Below are positions 17,221-26,382 of a stretch of 64,000 nucleotides of DNA, piece by piece. Each line of letters starts with the position of its first letter. The first letter of the stretch is position 1. Where the stretch lies: assembly GCF_002723955.1 (NCBI RefSeq), contig NZ_BEWN01000001.1, positions 248,001 through 312,000 of the forward strand, given 5' to 3'. The notes beneath the pieces were generated by a model. It was not told the origin of the DNA, searched no databases, and was given only the letters and a program-made list of their open reading frames with translations. This stretch comes from Gluconobacter frateurii. GTDB lineage: Bacteria; Pseudomonadota; Alphaproteobacteria; Acetobacterales; Acetobacteraceae. A program made the position numbers and the translations under genes.

Positions 17221-18144
17221 TCAAGGCGTTTTGGGAGCGGACGGATCTCTGGTGGGGGCAATGGGGATTGCATTTGCATCCAGCTTGCCATCGAACCCCT
17301 TGCGGACCAGATCCGTCCATCCTGGCATCCAGGCTTTGACGTCGGAAATGAATTTCTGTGCGGCAGGGTTGGCCTTGATGCCATCCTTGGTCCAGACGGG
17401 CGGAGGCGCCAGAAGTTGGCGTGAGCCGGGCTCGATTGGGGCAATCAGAGTTTCCACAGCTTCAATCTGGACGCCCTGAGTGCCTTGCGCCGCGGCGTGA
17501 TACCATCCGAGCGTGATCATGAGCGGTGGGATGGGAAAGCCCAGCGTGTTCATCCGATCGAAAGCTGCACTCACAAAAGGGCTGCCGTTGGGAGACCCGG
17601 GCATGATGAACGCATTGCCGATATAGGCACATTCTTCCACCATCCCTTGTTTTTCTACAATCTGGGATGCGTAGTTCCGGTCATCATGGCAGGGGCGTTC
17701 CAGATCATCCACAGCCTGGGGCGGGAGGGGCTGCTGGCTGGCTTCCACGACTATGACGCCCGAAACGACACCAAGCGAGGTTCTGGCCAGAACCTGTTGA
17801 GAGATCTCGCCGTGTGGTCCGGTGCGGGCGGCCAGAATAGGGTGCCAGTCTCCGGCTGGAAGGGGAATGATACGGCCAGCCAGACGTAGTCCCCCCTGTT
17901 GGGTAATGGCGGGATCCGGGGCCGTCACACTATCAGGGCTATTGTTCGGCGCGCCGCCGCCATTCCCCTGTGCGGATTGTACAGGGGCAGAACTGGTTCC
18001 CGGGGCTTTTCCCGGAAGCCATGGAAGATGCTTCTTTAGTGTGGGGGTAGGAAAGAATGCTGCCATTCCCATTCCCCCGACCATAACGAAAAGGCTTGTG
18101 CGCCAGAGCGGCGCACGGCGCCAAAGTCGACCAAATGCTGTCAT
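17221..18144 (-). CDS. Membrane-anchored protein of unknown function, third gene of the AAA+ operon
   Basis: 307 residues, family not recognised. One N-terminal hydrophobic segment (about residues 13-31) is followed by a low-complexity Gly/Asn/Ser/Pro linker (about 45-85) and a globular domain from about 90. Two Cys lie in that domain (RPCHDD and VEECAY), possibly a disulfide if it is periplasmic. This layout suggests a bitopic protein with the bulk outside the cytoplasm, but topology is inferred. The ATG lies 3 nt after the AAA+ gene stop, so both are co-transcribed. Confidence 0.8.
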   Translation of the reverse strand: MTAFGRLWRRAPLWRTSLFVMVGGMGMAAFFPTPTLKKHLPWLPGKAPGTSSAPVQSAQGNGGGAPNNSPDSVTAPDPAITQQGGLRLAGRIIPLPAGDWHPILAARTGPHGEISQQVLARTSLGVVSGVIVVEASQQPLPPQAVDDLERPCHDDRNYASQIVEKQGMVEECAYIGNAFIMPGSPNGSPFVSAAFDRMNTLGFPIPPLMITLGWYHAAAQGTQGVQIEAVETLIAPIEPGSRQLLAPPPVWTKDGIKANPAAQKFISDVKAWMPGWTDLVRKGFDGKLDANAIPIAPTRDPSAPKTP

Positions 18145-18147
18145 GGA

Positions 18148-19419
18148 TCAGTGGCTCAGGCGACCGAGCTGTACATCGGCATCCTTTGAGATTTCAGCTC
18201 TGACGCCATCGTCTCCGGCAGAAAGCCGGACCATCTTTGCACCCTGCTGTCGTGCGACAATCAGGCTTTCGCTGACCATATCCTCAATGGAGCGCACCAG
18301 ATCGCGAGCGCTGGCCCCGCTTCCAAGATTCTTCTGCTTGACCATGACCTGGAACAGCAGGGCGGCATCAATGCCGCCTGTCTCCACATGGAGGCCGTAA
18401 CTTTCAATCATGGCTTCGATTTCCAGAGCCGCAACGCGTGCCAGATCCAGGCCTCTCAGGGCACGGAAAACAAAGATCCGGTCGAGGCGGTTCAGAACTT
18501 CCGGAGCAAAGCCAGCCCGTTTGAGGGCCTCCACAGATTCGGCGCGCATCTTGTCCGGCTCATTTTCAAGCCGGTCTGCAATTTCCGTCAGGGCGTCGGT
18601 TGCGATGTTGGACGTCAGCATGAAGATGGCGCGTGTGGTAGAAACCTGCTCGCCGGTGGAGGCTTCCGTAACATGGCCGTCATTCCAGGCGGTCAGAAAC
18701 TTTTTGAAGACATCTGGGTGGGCCTTTTCGATTTCGTCCAGCAGAACGACCGCATCTGGTTGATCCTTGAGACCGCCCGTCAGCTTGCCGAACGTGTCAG
18801 AGCCCACATAGCCTTTCGGAGAACCAAAAAGCTGGGTTGCTGCATGAGGGCTCGACATCTGCGTCATGTCGAAATGCAGGAGGGGCCGTTCCATCTGCTT
18901 TGCGATCTGTTTGGCCAGATAGGTCTTGCCTGTTCCAGGGGGGCCAGCCAGCAGAAAAATTCCGACAGGCTTGCCACGAACCTGAAGGGCCAGGCGCCGC
19001 CGAAGCTGTTGGGCAATATCTTCGCAGACGCGATCCTGTCCAATGACACGGGCGCGGAGGGACGCGGCGAGTTCTTCCGCATCAATGACGGTTTCGCGCT
19101 GTTCGCGGGCCATGAGTTCTTCGAGGGCGCCGCGATTGGTCAGCCGGCTGAGAACATCCATGATCAAACCTTTCCTCCGACGCAGCCCACGGCGCGCCAG
19201 TTTTTCAGCAGAAGTTTCATAGGCGAGGCCTAGAGCAGTGAGTGCTGCGCCTGTCCCGGCGAGGGGCAGGTAAGCAGGGCGCATCCAGTCTATGGCTCGC
19301 CAAAGTCCGTCCAAGGACAGATGTAGCATGACGGCCACCTGAATAACCGCCAGAATCAGGAAGGCCGCCATCATGAGTGGCATGGCCCGGTTGAGCATGG
19401 GGACGATCGACTTAAGCAC
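18148..19419 (-). CDS. Membrane-anchored Clp-type AAA+ ATPase
   Basis: About 423 residues: two N-terminal transmembrane helices (about 11-35 and 48-68), a short linker, then one AAA+ module of the ClpA/ClpB D2 class. Walker A is GPPGTGKT (159-166), the pore loop is KGYVGSD, Walker B is VVLLDEIEKAHPD with Asp228-Glu229, sensor 1 is TSN (Asn271), the Arg-finger region is EVLNRLDRIF, and sensor 2 is GASARDLVR. The GYVG pore loop argues for substrate threading (unfoldase). It lacks the N domain and first AAA ring of ClpB and shows no protease domain. Start GTG 19419 has an AAAGG ribosome site; TTG 19440 is possible and would overlap the upstream gene. Confidence 0.85.
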   Translation of the reverse strand: MLKSIVPMLNRAMPLMMAAFLILAVIQVAVMLHLSLDGLWRAIDWMRPAYLPLAGTGAALTALGLAYETSAEKLARRGLRRRKGLIMDVLSRLTNRGALEELMAREQRETVIDAEELAASLRARVIGQDRVCEDIAQQLRRRLALQVRGKPVGIFLLAGPPGTGKTYLAKQIAKQMERPLLHFDMTQMSSPHAATQLFGSPKGYVGSDTFGKLTGGLKDQPDAVVLLDEIEKAHPDVFKKFLTAWNDGHVTEASTGEQVSTTRAIFMLTSNIATDALTEIADRLENEPDKMRAESVEALKRAGFAPEVLNRLDRIFVFRALRGLDLARVAALEIEAMIESYGLHVETGGIDAALLFQVMVKQKNLGSGASARDLVRSIEDMVSESLIVARQQGAKMVRLSAGDDGVRAEISKDADVQLGRLSH

Positions 19420-19429
19420 CGGGAGGCCT

Positions 19430-20032
19430 TTACTGAACAATCACGTCAAGCACGATACGCTGGGTCAGCGCAGTCAGGCTTGGCAGGGCTTCGGGGCCAA
19501 GAGCGGTCAGGGCGCCGATGGTGAGGGCGGGGGCATGAGGCATGGTGACGGGATCAATCGTGACCTGCGCTGCTTCCGCAATCGGGAGTACGAGGTGCTG
19601 GAATTGCCCTGTCAGCACAATGCGCTGCGTGAACCCCGACACTGTAACATCAACGGTTTGCCCTGTAACGCCTGCGCCATCAAGAACAGGCATCTCCACA
19701 AGCCGCATGTCGCCCCGTCTGACGGCAGCCAGGATGCTGCTTTTCTGTTGTTCCGTGAAACTGGTGCCTGCCAATGCTTTAGGAGCGTCCCCAGGAGCAA
19801 TCATGGAAAGCTGGGCATCTGCCTGGAAGGTTGAAGCAGCGCTGGCTGTCTGATTGCCAGATGGGGAAGCAAGTGTTGCCGCCGCTGGCGTTGAAGTAGA
19901 GTGCGTAAAGAAAAAAGCTCCCGCCCCGATGGATGCAACGGCCAGAAGGGTTCCTCCCGCCCAGAGTGAACGACTGCGAGGCGTTTCCTGCTGGGGGAGA
20001 AGTTGTGGTTTAGGCTCGGGCTGGGCTGTCAT
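19430..20032 (-). CDS. Bitopic membrane protein of unknown function, first gene of the AAA+ operon
   Basis: 200 residues, no recognised family. A Pro/Gln-rich cytoplasmic-looking N-terminus (about 1-22) precedes one transmembrane helix (about 24-43, WAGGTLLAVASIGAGAFFF). An Ala/Ser/Thr-rich linker and a beta-rich C-terminal part follow (GAGVTGQTVDVTVSGFTQRIVLTGQFQHLVLPI). Promoter-proximal member of the three-gene unit, divergent from rimP. Its closeness to the AAA+ gene suggests a shared complex; that is inference. Confidence 0.78.
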   Translation of the reverse strand: MTAQPEPKPQLLPQQETPRSRSLWAGGTLLAVASIGAGAFFFTHSTSTPAAATLASPSGNQTASAASTFQADAQLSMIAPGDAPKALAGTSFTEQQKSSILAAVRRGDMRLVEMPVLDGAGVTGQTVDVTVSGFTQRIVLTGQFQHLVLPIAEAAQVTIDPVTMPHAPALTIGALTALGPEALPSLTALTQRIVLDVIVQ

Positions 20033-20141
20033 TGGATAGTCATCTCACCCCGACGGGCCTTCCAAAGCAAGCATTCTGCGCCCGGATAAATGTAAACAAA
20101 TCTTTCGAATCCCCTGCATGGCAGCTTCCCTGTGCTTCTAC

Positions 20142-20170
20142 TTGCATTGAGGGGAGTGAAGGCTTAAATA
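20142..20170 (+). promoter_or_regulatory. Candidate sigma-70 promoter of the rimP-nusA operon
   Basis: TTGCAT, a 17-bp spacer, then TAAATA. Start of transcription would be near 20177, giving a leader of about 58 nt before the rimP start. Confidence 0.5.
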
Positions 20171-20205
20171 GATGCCATTCCATTCATCTTCCGCTCTTTT
20201 CGGGG

Positions 20206-20231
20206 GGTGGCCCTGACGGGCCGCCTTTTTT
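20206..20231 (+). terminator. Terminator-like hairpin in the rimP leader (candidate attenuator)
   Basis: Stem GGTGGCCC / GGGCCGCC (one T-G pair) with a TGAC loop, followed at once by six Ts. It ends 3 nt before the rimP start codon and has no plus-strand gene upstream to terminate. It could therefore act as an attenuator or hide the translation start of the operon that encodes NusA. Confidence 0.6.
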
Positions 20232-20234
20232 GTC

Positions 20235-20849
20235 TTGCCTCAACAGAACACATCTTCCGGTATCGAACTGCCCCACCTGACGGGTCTTGAAGCCCGTATT
20301 GCGGAGCGGATCGCGCCGACTCTGGCGGATCTGGGCTATGAGCTCGTCCGCCTTTCCGTTCTCGGGCGGGATACCCCGACCATCCAGATCATGGCTGACC
20401 GTGCGAACGGTTCTCTGATCTCCGTGGATGACTGCGAGCAGATCAGTCACGCAGTGGGCGCGATCCTTGACGTTGATGATCCAATTCCAGGCGCATGGAT
20501 GCTGGAAGTGTCGTCCGCCGGGATCGACCGTCCGCTGACCCGCGCCAAGGACTGGGACCGATTCGCTGGTCATCTGGCCAAGGCAGAACTTGACGTTCCG
20601 TTAAATGGCCGTCGTCGCTTCTCCGGAACGGTGATGGGCGCGCGGGATGGCAAAGGTGTTATCCGTCTGGATGACGGTACCGAGGCAGAGCTGCCGCTGA
20701 CGGAAGTCCGCAAGGCTCGTCTGGTGCTGACGGATGCCCTGATCGAGGCAAGTGCTGCCCTGTCAGGCGTTTCGTCCGACGAGGAAAGTGATGGCGAAGC
20801 GCCTCGCGTTCCGAAACTGAATCCGAAGAAGCCGGGGAAGAAGAACTAA
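20235..20849 (+). CDS. rimP: RimP, ribosome maturation factor
   Basis: 204 residues: RimP N-terminal domain ([21 protein letters not shown]) and SH3-like C-terminal domain ([27 protein letters not shown]), with an acidic then basic low-complexity tail. RimP assists 30S subunit maturation. An in-frame TGA at 20214 limits the start, and the only plausible initiator is the TTG at 20235. It has no Shine-Dalgarno sequence because the leader hairpin occupies that space. First gene of the nusA-infB operon, the standard position. Confidence 0.92.
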   Translation: MPQQNTSSGIELPHLTGLEARIAERIAPTLADLGYELVRLSVLGRDTPTIQIMADRANGSLISVDDCEQISHAVGAILDVDDPIPGAWMLEVSSAGIDRPLTRAKDWDRFAGHLAKAELDVPLNGRRRFSGTVMGARDGKGVIRLDDGTEAELPLTEVRKARLVLTDALIEASAALSGVSSDEESDGEAPRVPKLNPKKPGKKN

Positions 20850-20883
20850 TGACCCGTCTCATGCTGGCTGGAGGTCCGATCTG

Positions 20884-22431
20884 ATGGACACATCTGTTAT
20901 CCGCCCTGAACTGCTGCTGGTCGCAGACGCAGTCTCGCGCGAGAAGAACATCGACCGCGAGGAAGTGCTGGAAGCGATGGAGCAGGCCATTCAGAAGGCC
21001 GGCCGCGCAAAGTATGGTCACGAGAAGGATATTCGCGCGACCATCGACCGCAAGACGGGCGAAGTCCGCCTCAGCCGCTGGACGGAAGCCGTTGAGCAGG
21101 TAGAGAATGAGGATACCCAGATCCCCATTCATATTGCCCGCAAGTTCCAGCCGGAAATCCAGATTGGCGAGCATCTTGTCGATCCGCTTCCACCGATTGA
21201 TTTCGGACGTATCGCTGCACAGACGGCCAAGCAGGTCATCGTTCAGCGCGTTCGCGAATATGAGCGCAAGCGCCAGTACAACGAATTCAAGGATCGCGTA
21301 GGCGAGATCGTCAACGGTACCGTTAAGCGGACCGAGTACGGCAACATGATGGTCGAAATCGGCAATGCCGAGGGCCTTTTGCGTCGTGACGAACTGATCC
21401 CCCGCGAGTCCTTCCGCAACTCTGACCGTGTTCGCGCCTACATCTATGATGTGCGTGACGAGCCACGCGGCCCTCAGATCTTCCTGTCCCGTACGCATCC
21501 GGCTTTCCTTGCAAAGCTGTTTGCCCAGGAAGTGCCGGAAATTTACGACGGTATCATTGAGATCAAGGCCGTTGCCCGTGATCCGGGATCCCGCGCCAAG
21601 ATGGCCGTGATTTCCCGTGATGCTGCGATCGATCCAGTCGGCGCCTGCGTTGGTATGCGCGGTTCCCGCGTTCAGGCTGTTGTGGCCGAACTGCAGGGCG
21701 AGAAGATCGATATCATCCCCTGGAGCCCGCAGGCTGCTACTTTCGTAGTGAATGCTCTTGCTCCTGCTGAAGTCAGCAAGGTGGTGATGGATGAAGAAGC
21801 CGGGCGTGTTGAAGTCGTGGTGCCGGATGAGCAGCTTTCGCTCGCCATTGGTCGCCGCGGTCAGAACGTCCGTCTGGCCAGCCAGCTGACGCGCTGGGAT
21901 ATTGATATTCTGACGGAAGCCGAGGAATCGGAGCGCCGTCAGGAAGAATTCCGTAAGCGCACGGGTCTCTTTGTTGATTCCCTCGATGTGGATGATGTGA
22001 TTGCCAGCCTGCTCGTCACGGAAGGCTTCCATTCCATCGAAGAGCTGGCCTATACGGATCCGGGCGAACTGCATGATATCGAAGGTTTCGACGAGAGCGT
22101 TGCCGAAGAGCTGATGCTGCGTGCAAACGAGTATCTGGCTGGCAAGGAACAGGAGCTGGACGACAAGCGCAAGGCGCTTGGCGTGACGGACGATGTTGTT
22201 GACCTCGGAGTCTTCACAAACCAGATGCTGGTGACGCTGGGTGAGAAGGGCGTGAAGACGCTCGATGATCTGGCTGATCTGGCAGGTGACGAACTTGTGG
22301 ACATCCTTGGCGCAGATGCCATGGATGAGGACGCCGCAAATGAAGTCATTATGGCGGCCCGTGCTCACTGGTTTGAAGGTGACGAATCGGCTGAAGCCGA
22401 CAAGCAGGACGGGGAGTCGACCGACGTCTGA
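20884..22431 (+). CDS. nusA: NusA transcription elongation/termination factor
   Basis: 515 residues. It has an N-terminal RNA-polymerase-binding domain (to about 130), an S1 domain (GEIVNGTVKRTEYGNMMVEIG), tandem KH domains (VGACVGMRGSRVQAVVAEL; LAIGRRGQNVRLASQL) and two C-terminal acidic helix-hairpin repeats (LLVTEGFHSIEELAY; LGEKGVKTLDDLADL). NusA modulates pausing, termination and antitermination. A GGAGG ribosome site lies 8 nt before the ATG. NusA commonly autoregulates its own operon, which is relevant to the leader hairpin upstream. Confidence 0.96.
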   Translation: MDTSVIRPELLLVADAVSREKNIDREEVLEAMEQAIQKAGRAKYGHEKDIRATIDRKTGEVRLSRWTEAVEQVENEDTQIPIHIARKFQPEIQIGEHLVDPLPPIDFGRIAAQTAKQVIVQRVREYERKRQYNEFKDRVGEIVNGTVKRTEYGNMMVEIGNAEGLLRRDELIPRESFRNSDRVRAYIYDVRDEPRGPQIFLSRTHPAFLAKLFAQEVPEIYDGIIEIKAVARDPGSRAKMAVISRDAAIDPVGACVGMRGSRVQAVVAELQGEKIDIIPWSPQAATFVVNALAPAEVSKVVMDEEAGRVEVVVPDEQLSLAIGRRGQNVRLASQLTRWDIDILTEAEESERRQEEFRKRTGLFVDSLDVDDVIASLLVTEGFHSIEELAYTDPGELHDIEGFDESVAEELMLRANEYLAGKEQELDDKRKALGVTDDVVDLGVFTNQMLVTLGEKGVKTLDDLADLAGDELVDILGADAMDEDAANEVIMAARAHWFEGDESAEADKQDGESTDV

Positions 22432-22432
22432 T

Positions 22433-23083
22433 ATTTCTGATACTGATAATGGTCCCATTCGCGGTGCTCTAGGGCGCCGCAGTTCAGAGCGGCGCTGCCT
22501 TGTAAGTCGAGAGCAGGGGCCGCCTGAAAGCATGATCCGTTTCGTGGTCAGCCCGGATAACCGGGTTGTGCCGGATCTGGCAGCAAAGCTGCCCGGTCGG
22601 GGAATGTGGTTGAGTGCTAGCCGGGATGTGTTAGATAGCCCCCGCACCCGTCAGGCTTTTGCACGTGCTGCGAAAGCCCAGGTGTCTGTACCGGACTGTC
22701 TCGCGGATCTCGTTGAAGCCGGGCTGGTGCAGAGGATGTTGGACGCTGTCAGTTTGTCCCGAAGAGCGGGACAGATTGTCTGCGGGTTTCAGAAATGCCG
22801 GGAGTGGCTCACTTCCGGTAGGGCAGGGGTGGTGATCCGTTCGGAAAGTGCAAGTCCGGACGAGTTCTCCAGACTGGTGTCGGGCCGGCGTTCTCTGCCG
22901 GTGGTGACAGTTCCCGATCGAGTCCTGGCTTCGGCGTTCGGCCGGGACCGGGCGGTCTATGCGGTGATGGCGCCGGGTGCGCTGGCACAGCGCCTGATCG
23001 CCGAACATGAGAGATTTTCGGGAGTGGCAGGACGTCCACTCCCAGACCCCACAGGGGTCAGTAAGGAACAGGCGGAACTATGA
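22433..23083 (+). CDS. YlxR (DUF448) fused to an L7Ae-like RNA-binding domain
   Basis: About 216 residues. The N-terminal YlxR domain has the RRCLVSR motif near residue 22 and [13 protein letters not shown]; the C-terminal part is an L7Ae/YlxQ-type fold ([16 protein letters not shown] ... [13 protein letters not shown]). In many bacteria these are separate genes at this position. No ATG, GTG or TTG lies between the nusA stop and the conserved domain in this frame. An ATT at 22433, one base after the nusA TGA, would give a protein beginning SDTDNGP after the initiator. Use of ATT is inferred. Codons further upstream are out-of-frame nusA. The stop overlaps infB by ATGA. Confidence 0.85.
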   Translation: MSDTDNGPIRGALGRRSSERRCLVSREQGPPESMIRFVVSPDNRVVPDLAAKLPGRGMWLSASRDVLDSPRTRQAFARAAKAQVSVPDCLADLVEAGLVQRMLDAVSLSRRAGQIVCGFQKCREWLTSGRAGVVIRSESASPDEFSRLVSGRRSLPVVTVPDRVLASAFGRDRAVYAVMAPGALAQRLIAEHERFSGVAGRPLPDPTGVSKEQAEL

Positions 23084-25866
23084 GCGACGGCAACGAGCGC
23101 AACCAGGACGGAACACAGACCCCATCACAGGGCGGCGAACAGACCAAGAGCGGCCGCCTGTCCCTACGCCCCGCAGGCCGCAAGGATGTTGGTCGTACAG
23201 TGGATGCCGGCTCCGTGCGGCAGAGCTTCAGCCATGGCCGGTCCAAGGTCGTGCAGGTTGAGGTTCGCAAGCCAAAGCGTGCAGCCTCTGGTCCGGGTGG
23301 CCCGGCAGGAGGCGGTGCACGTGGCGGTCGCGGTGCCGGTGCTGGTGGTCGTGCCCTGACGGCTGCGGAACTTGCAACGCGTCAGCGCGTCCTCGAGGCG
23401 CAGCGTAAGGCTGCGGCTGAAGAGGCAGAGCGTCGCGAAGCGGAAAAGATCCAGATCATGTCCGCTGCTGAAGCAGCGCGTCGTGCCGAGGAAGAACAGC
23501 GTCTGGCTGCGGAAGCCGAGGCTGCTGAGGAGGCTGCCCGCAAGGAGCGCGATCTTCACGCTGTCCGTACAGCCGAAGAAGCCCGTATCCACGCTGAGGA
23601 AGAAGCTCAGCGGGCTGCACGTCAGGCCGAGCGGGAAGCCGAAGAAGCTGCCCGCGCCGCTCCTCTGGATCCTCGTAATCATTCGACGGGCGGCGTTCAG
23701 CTGGCTGCTCCGGTTCAGCGTCTTCGTCCGTTGGCCGAGCGTGCCATCATGCCGGAGCGTCCCATCCAGACGGCTCGTCCCGCTGCCGCTCCTGCTCAGC
23801 CGCGTGGTGGTGAGACCCTGCATCTGCGTTCCCCCGCTGCAAACGCAGGCGGTGAAGACGAGCGTCGTGCACCAGCACGGCGTGGTGGTGGCGGTGCTCC
23901 GAGTGGGCCAGCGCAGCGTCGTTCTGCACAGCCTTCTCCCCGCAAGGGCGCTGGCGGCGGTAGCGACCGGCGTAGCGGACGTATTGACGTTCGTGCAGCA
24001 ATTGAAGGTGATGACGGCAAGACCCGTTCACTGGCTTCGGTCCGTCGTCAGCGTGACCGTGAGCGCCGTCAGGCCGAGCTGGAGCGTCTGCGTTCTGATC
24101 AGGTTCGCGTCGTTCGTGACGTGATCGTTCCGGAGACCATCACGGTTGCCGAGCTGGCGAACCGTATGGCATCCCGCCAGGGTGAAGTCATCAAGTCCCT
24201 CATGAAGATGGGTGTGATGGCCACTGCAACGCAGAGCATTGATGGTGATACGGCGGAACTGGTTGTCGAAGAATTCGGCCACCGCGTGAAGCGTGTCGCC
24301 GAGAGCGACGTTGAAATTGGCATCGAGGGTGTCGAGGATCGTCCGGAAGACCTGAAGCCCCGTGCTCCGGTCGTTACCGTGATGGGCCATGTCGACCATG
24401 GTAAGACGTCCCTGCTGGACGCTCTGCGGGCTGCAGATGTGGCTGGTGGCGAAGCTGGTGGCATTACGCAGCACATCGGTGCGTATCAGGTCACGGCCCC
24501 TTCTGGTAAGAAGATCACCTTCATTGATACGCCGGGCCATGAGGCATTTACCTCCATGCGTGCTCGCGGTGCATCCGTGACGGACGTGGTTGTGCTGGTA
24601 GTTGCAGCGGATGACGGCGTCATGCCGCAGACGATCGAAGCCATCAAGCATGCCAAGGCTGCGAATGCTCCGATCATTGTGGCGATCAACAAGATCGACA
24701 AGCCGGGTGCAAATCCGGATCGTGTCCGTCAGGAACTGCTCAGCCACGAAATCGTCGTGGAAGCCATGGGCGGCGATACGCAGGACATCGAAGTGTCTGC
24801 TCTCAAGCGGACCGGTCTGGACAAGCTGGAAGAAGCTATTCTTCTTCAGGCTGAAATGCTTGACCTGAAGGCCAACCCGGATCGCGTGGCTGAAGGTACG
24901 GTTATCGAGAGCCGTCTGGATCGTGGACGTGGCCCTGTTGCTTCTGTTCTGGTTCAGAAGGGCACCCTTCGCCGGGGTGACATCGTTGTCGCCGGTGCGG
25001 AATGGGGACGTGTCCGTGCGGTTCTTGATGACCGTGGACGTCAGCTCAAGGATGCTGGCCCATCTATGCCGGTGGAAATCCTCGGTGTGACGGGTGTTCC
25101 TGGTGCAGGCGAGCCGTTCGTTGTTGTTGAAAACGACGCCCGTGCCCGTGAGATCAGTGAGTTCCGTCAGCGCGTGATCAAGGACAAGCAGGCTGCAACG
25201 CAGGTTGCCGCTCGCGGAACGCTTGATCAGATGCTGGCGCGTATTCAGGCTGGTGATCAGAAGGAAGTTGCCCTTCTCATCAAGGCTGACGTGCAGGGTT
25301 CCGCTGAAGCAATTGCGACGACGGTCCAGAAGCTTGCCCACGAAGAAGTTGCAATTCGGGTTCTGAACGCCTCTGTGGGTCAAATCACGGAAAGCGACAT
25401 TCAGCTGGCCAAGGCTTCCGATGCCATCATCGTGGCGTTCAACGTTCGTGCGACAACGCAGGCTCGTGAATTGGCGCAGCGTGAAGGTGTGGACATCCGC
25501 TACTACTCCATCATCTACCAGGTGGCGGATGACGTAGAGCAACTCGTGAAGGGCAAGGTTGCGCCCAAACATCGCGAGAAGTTCCTGGGCTATGCGGAAA
25601 TCCGTCAGGTCTTCAACATCACGAAGACTGGCAAGGTTGCCGGTTGCTATGTCACCGAAGGCCTCGTCAAGCGTGGCTGTGGCGTGCGTCTGCTGCGTGA
25701 GAACGTGGTCATCCATCAGGGTGAACTCAGCCAGCTCAAGCGCTTCAAGGACGACGTCAAGGAAGTGGCTCGTGGTTATGAGTGCGGTCTCTCCTTCGCA
25801 GGTTACAATGATCTGCGCGAAGGCGATGTCGTCGAATGCTACGAGATGGAAGTGATCCCGGCTTGA
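23080..25866 (+). CDS. infB: Translation initiation factor IF-2
   Basis: 928 residues. A long N-terminal region (1-350) is rich in Glu/Ala/Arg coiled coil (about 85-190) and Arg/Pro/Gly low complexity. The IF-2N fold follows, then the GTPase with G1 GHVDHGKT (436-443), G3 DTPGHE, G4 NKID, and the C-terminal beta-barrels and IF2 domain ending in the fMet-tRNA-binding barrel ([18 protein letters not shown]). IF-2 brings fMet-tRNA to the 30S subunit. It starts inside the ylxR stop (ATGA) and ends in a TTGA overlap with rbfA. Confidence 0.97.
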   Translation: MSDGNERNQDGTQTPSQGGEQTKSGRLSLRPAGRKDVGRTVDAGSVRQSFSHGRSKVVQVEVRKPKRAASGPGGPAGGGARGGRGAGAGGRALTAAELATRQRVLEAQRKAAAEEAERREAEKIQIMSAAEAARRAEEEQRLAAEAEAAEEAARKERDLHAVRTAEEARIHAEEEAQRAARQAEREAEEAARAAPLDPRNHSTGGVQLAAPVQRLRPLAERAIMPERPIQTARPAAAPAQPRGGETLHLRSPAANAGGEDERRAPARRGGGGAPSGPAQRRSAQPSPRKGAGGGSDRRSGRIDVRAAIEGDDGKTRSLASVRRQRDRERRQAELERLRSDQVRVVRDVIVPETITVAELANRMASRQGEVIKSLMKMGVMATATQSIDGDTAELVVEEFGHRVKRVAESDVEIGIEGVEDRPEDLKPRAPVVTVMGHVDHGKTSLLDALRAADVAGGEAGGITQHIGAYQVTAPSGKKITFIDTPGHEAFTSMRARGASVTDVVVLVVAADDGVMPQTIEAIKHAKAANAPIIVAINKIDKPGANPDRVRQELLSHEIVVEAMGGDTQDIEVSALKRTGLDKLEEAILLQAEMLDLKANPDRVAEGTVIESRLDRGRGPVASVLVQKGTLRRGDIVVAGAEWGRVRAVLDDRGRQLKDAGPSMPVEILGVTGVPGAGEPFVVVENDARAREISEFRQRVIKDKQAATQVAARGTLDQMLARIQAGDQKEVALLIKADVQGSAEAIATTVQKLAHEEVAIRVLNASVGQITESDIQLAKASDAIIVAFNVRATTQARELAQREGVDIRYYSIIYQVADDVEQLVKGKVAPKHREKFLGYAEIRQVFNITKTGKVAGCYVTEGLVKRGCGVRLLRENVVIHQGELSQLKRFKDDVKEVARGYECGLSFAGYNDLREGDVVECYEMEVIPA

Positions 25867-26282
25867 GCTCACGTTCCAGAAATGACCTGAAGGGTCCGGC
25901 GGGCGTCTCGGCCCACGGACCAAGCACCCGTCAGCTTCGGGTGGCAGAAGAGGTTCGCCGTGCCCTGGCGGAAATCTTTGCCCGCACGGAATTCCGTGAC
26001 CCTGAACTGCTGGACGTTCGTGTGACTGTGACGGAAGTTCGGATTTCTCCGGATTTTCGTCATGCAACGGCTTTTGTAACGCGTCTGGGCCGGAGTGATG
26101 TGGAAGAGGTTCTTCCCGCTCTGAAGCGGGTTGCCCCTTTCCTGCGAAACGGGCTGTCCAAGATGCTTCGGCTCAGGACTGTTCCTGAAATCCATTTCCA
26201 GCCAGATACGGCGCTGGATAATGCGATGGAACTGGATCAGCTCTTCCGGTCTCCGGAAGTTAAACGCGATCTGGAAGACTGA
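25863..26282 (+). CDS. rbfA: RbfA, 30S ribosome-binding factor
   Basis: 139 residues of the KH-like RbfA fold ([69 protein letters not shown]). It assists 16S 5'-end maturation and cold adaptation. Start is TTG at 25863, which shares bases with the infB stop as TTGA; an upstream alternative would read through the end of infB out of frame. Followed by a terminator-like hairpin. Confidence 0.94.
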   Translation: MSSRSRNDLKGPAGVSAHGPSTRQLRVAEEVRRALAEIFARTEFRDPELLDVRVTVTEVRISPDFRHATAFVTRLGRSDVEEVLPALKRVAPFLRNGLSKMLRLRTVPEIHFQPDTALDNAMELDQLFRSPEVKRDLED

Positions 26283-26291
26283 TTTGAAAAG

Positions 26292-26323
26292 CTCCTTCTG
26301 ATGTTTGTCAGGAGGAGTTTTTT
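26292..26323 (+). terminator. Intrinsic terminator-like hairpin between rbfA and truB
   Basis: CTCCTTCTGA pairs with TCAGGAGGAG (one mismatch) across a TGTTTG loop, followed by six Ts. It may partially end the rimP-rbfA transcript before truB. Confidence 0.65.
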
Positions 26324-26382
26324 GCATTTACCCGTCTGACTGGTCTATCAGCGCCCGATCATGGACAAAGGGTGCTGGGACA

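Noticed and set aside
20095-20125. TTCGAATCCCC sequence resembling a tRNA T-loop
   Set aside because: No matching acceptor stem, anticodon arm or D-arm around it; chance similarity in the rimP promoter region.
20659-22647. Long minus-strand open frame (662 codons) over nusA
   Set aside because: It lies antisense to the fully conserved nusA gene. Its product has no domain, and such frames are expected opposite strongly biased GC-rich coding sequence.
24028-26067. Minus-strand open frame of 679 codons over infB
   Set aside because: Mirror image of infB codon bias; product is low-complexity and has no recognisable family.
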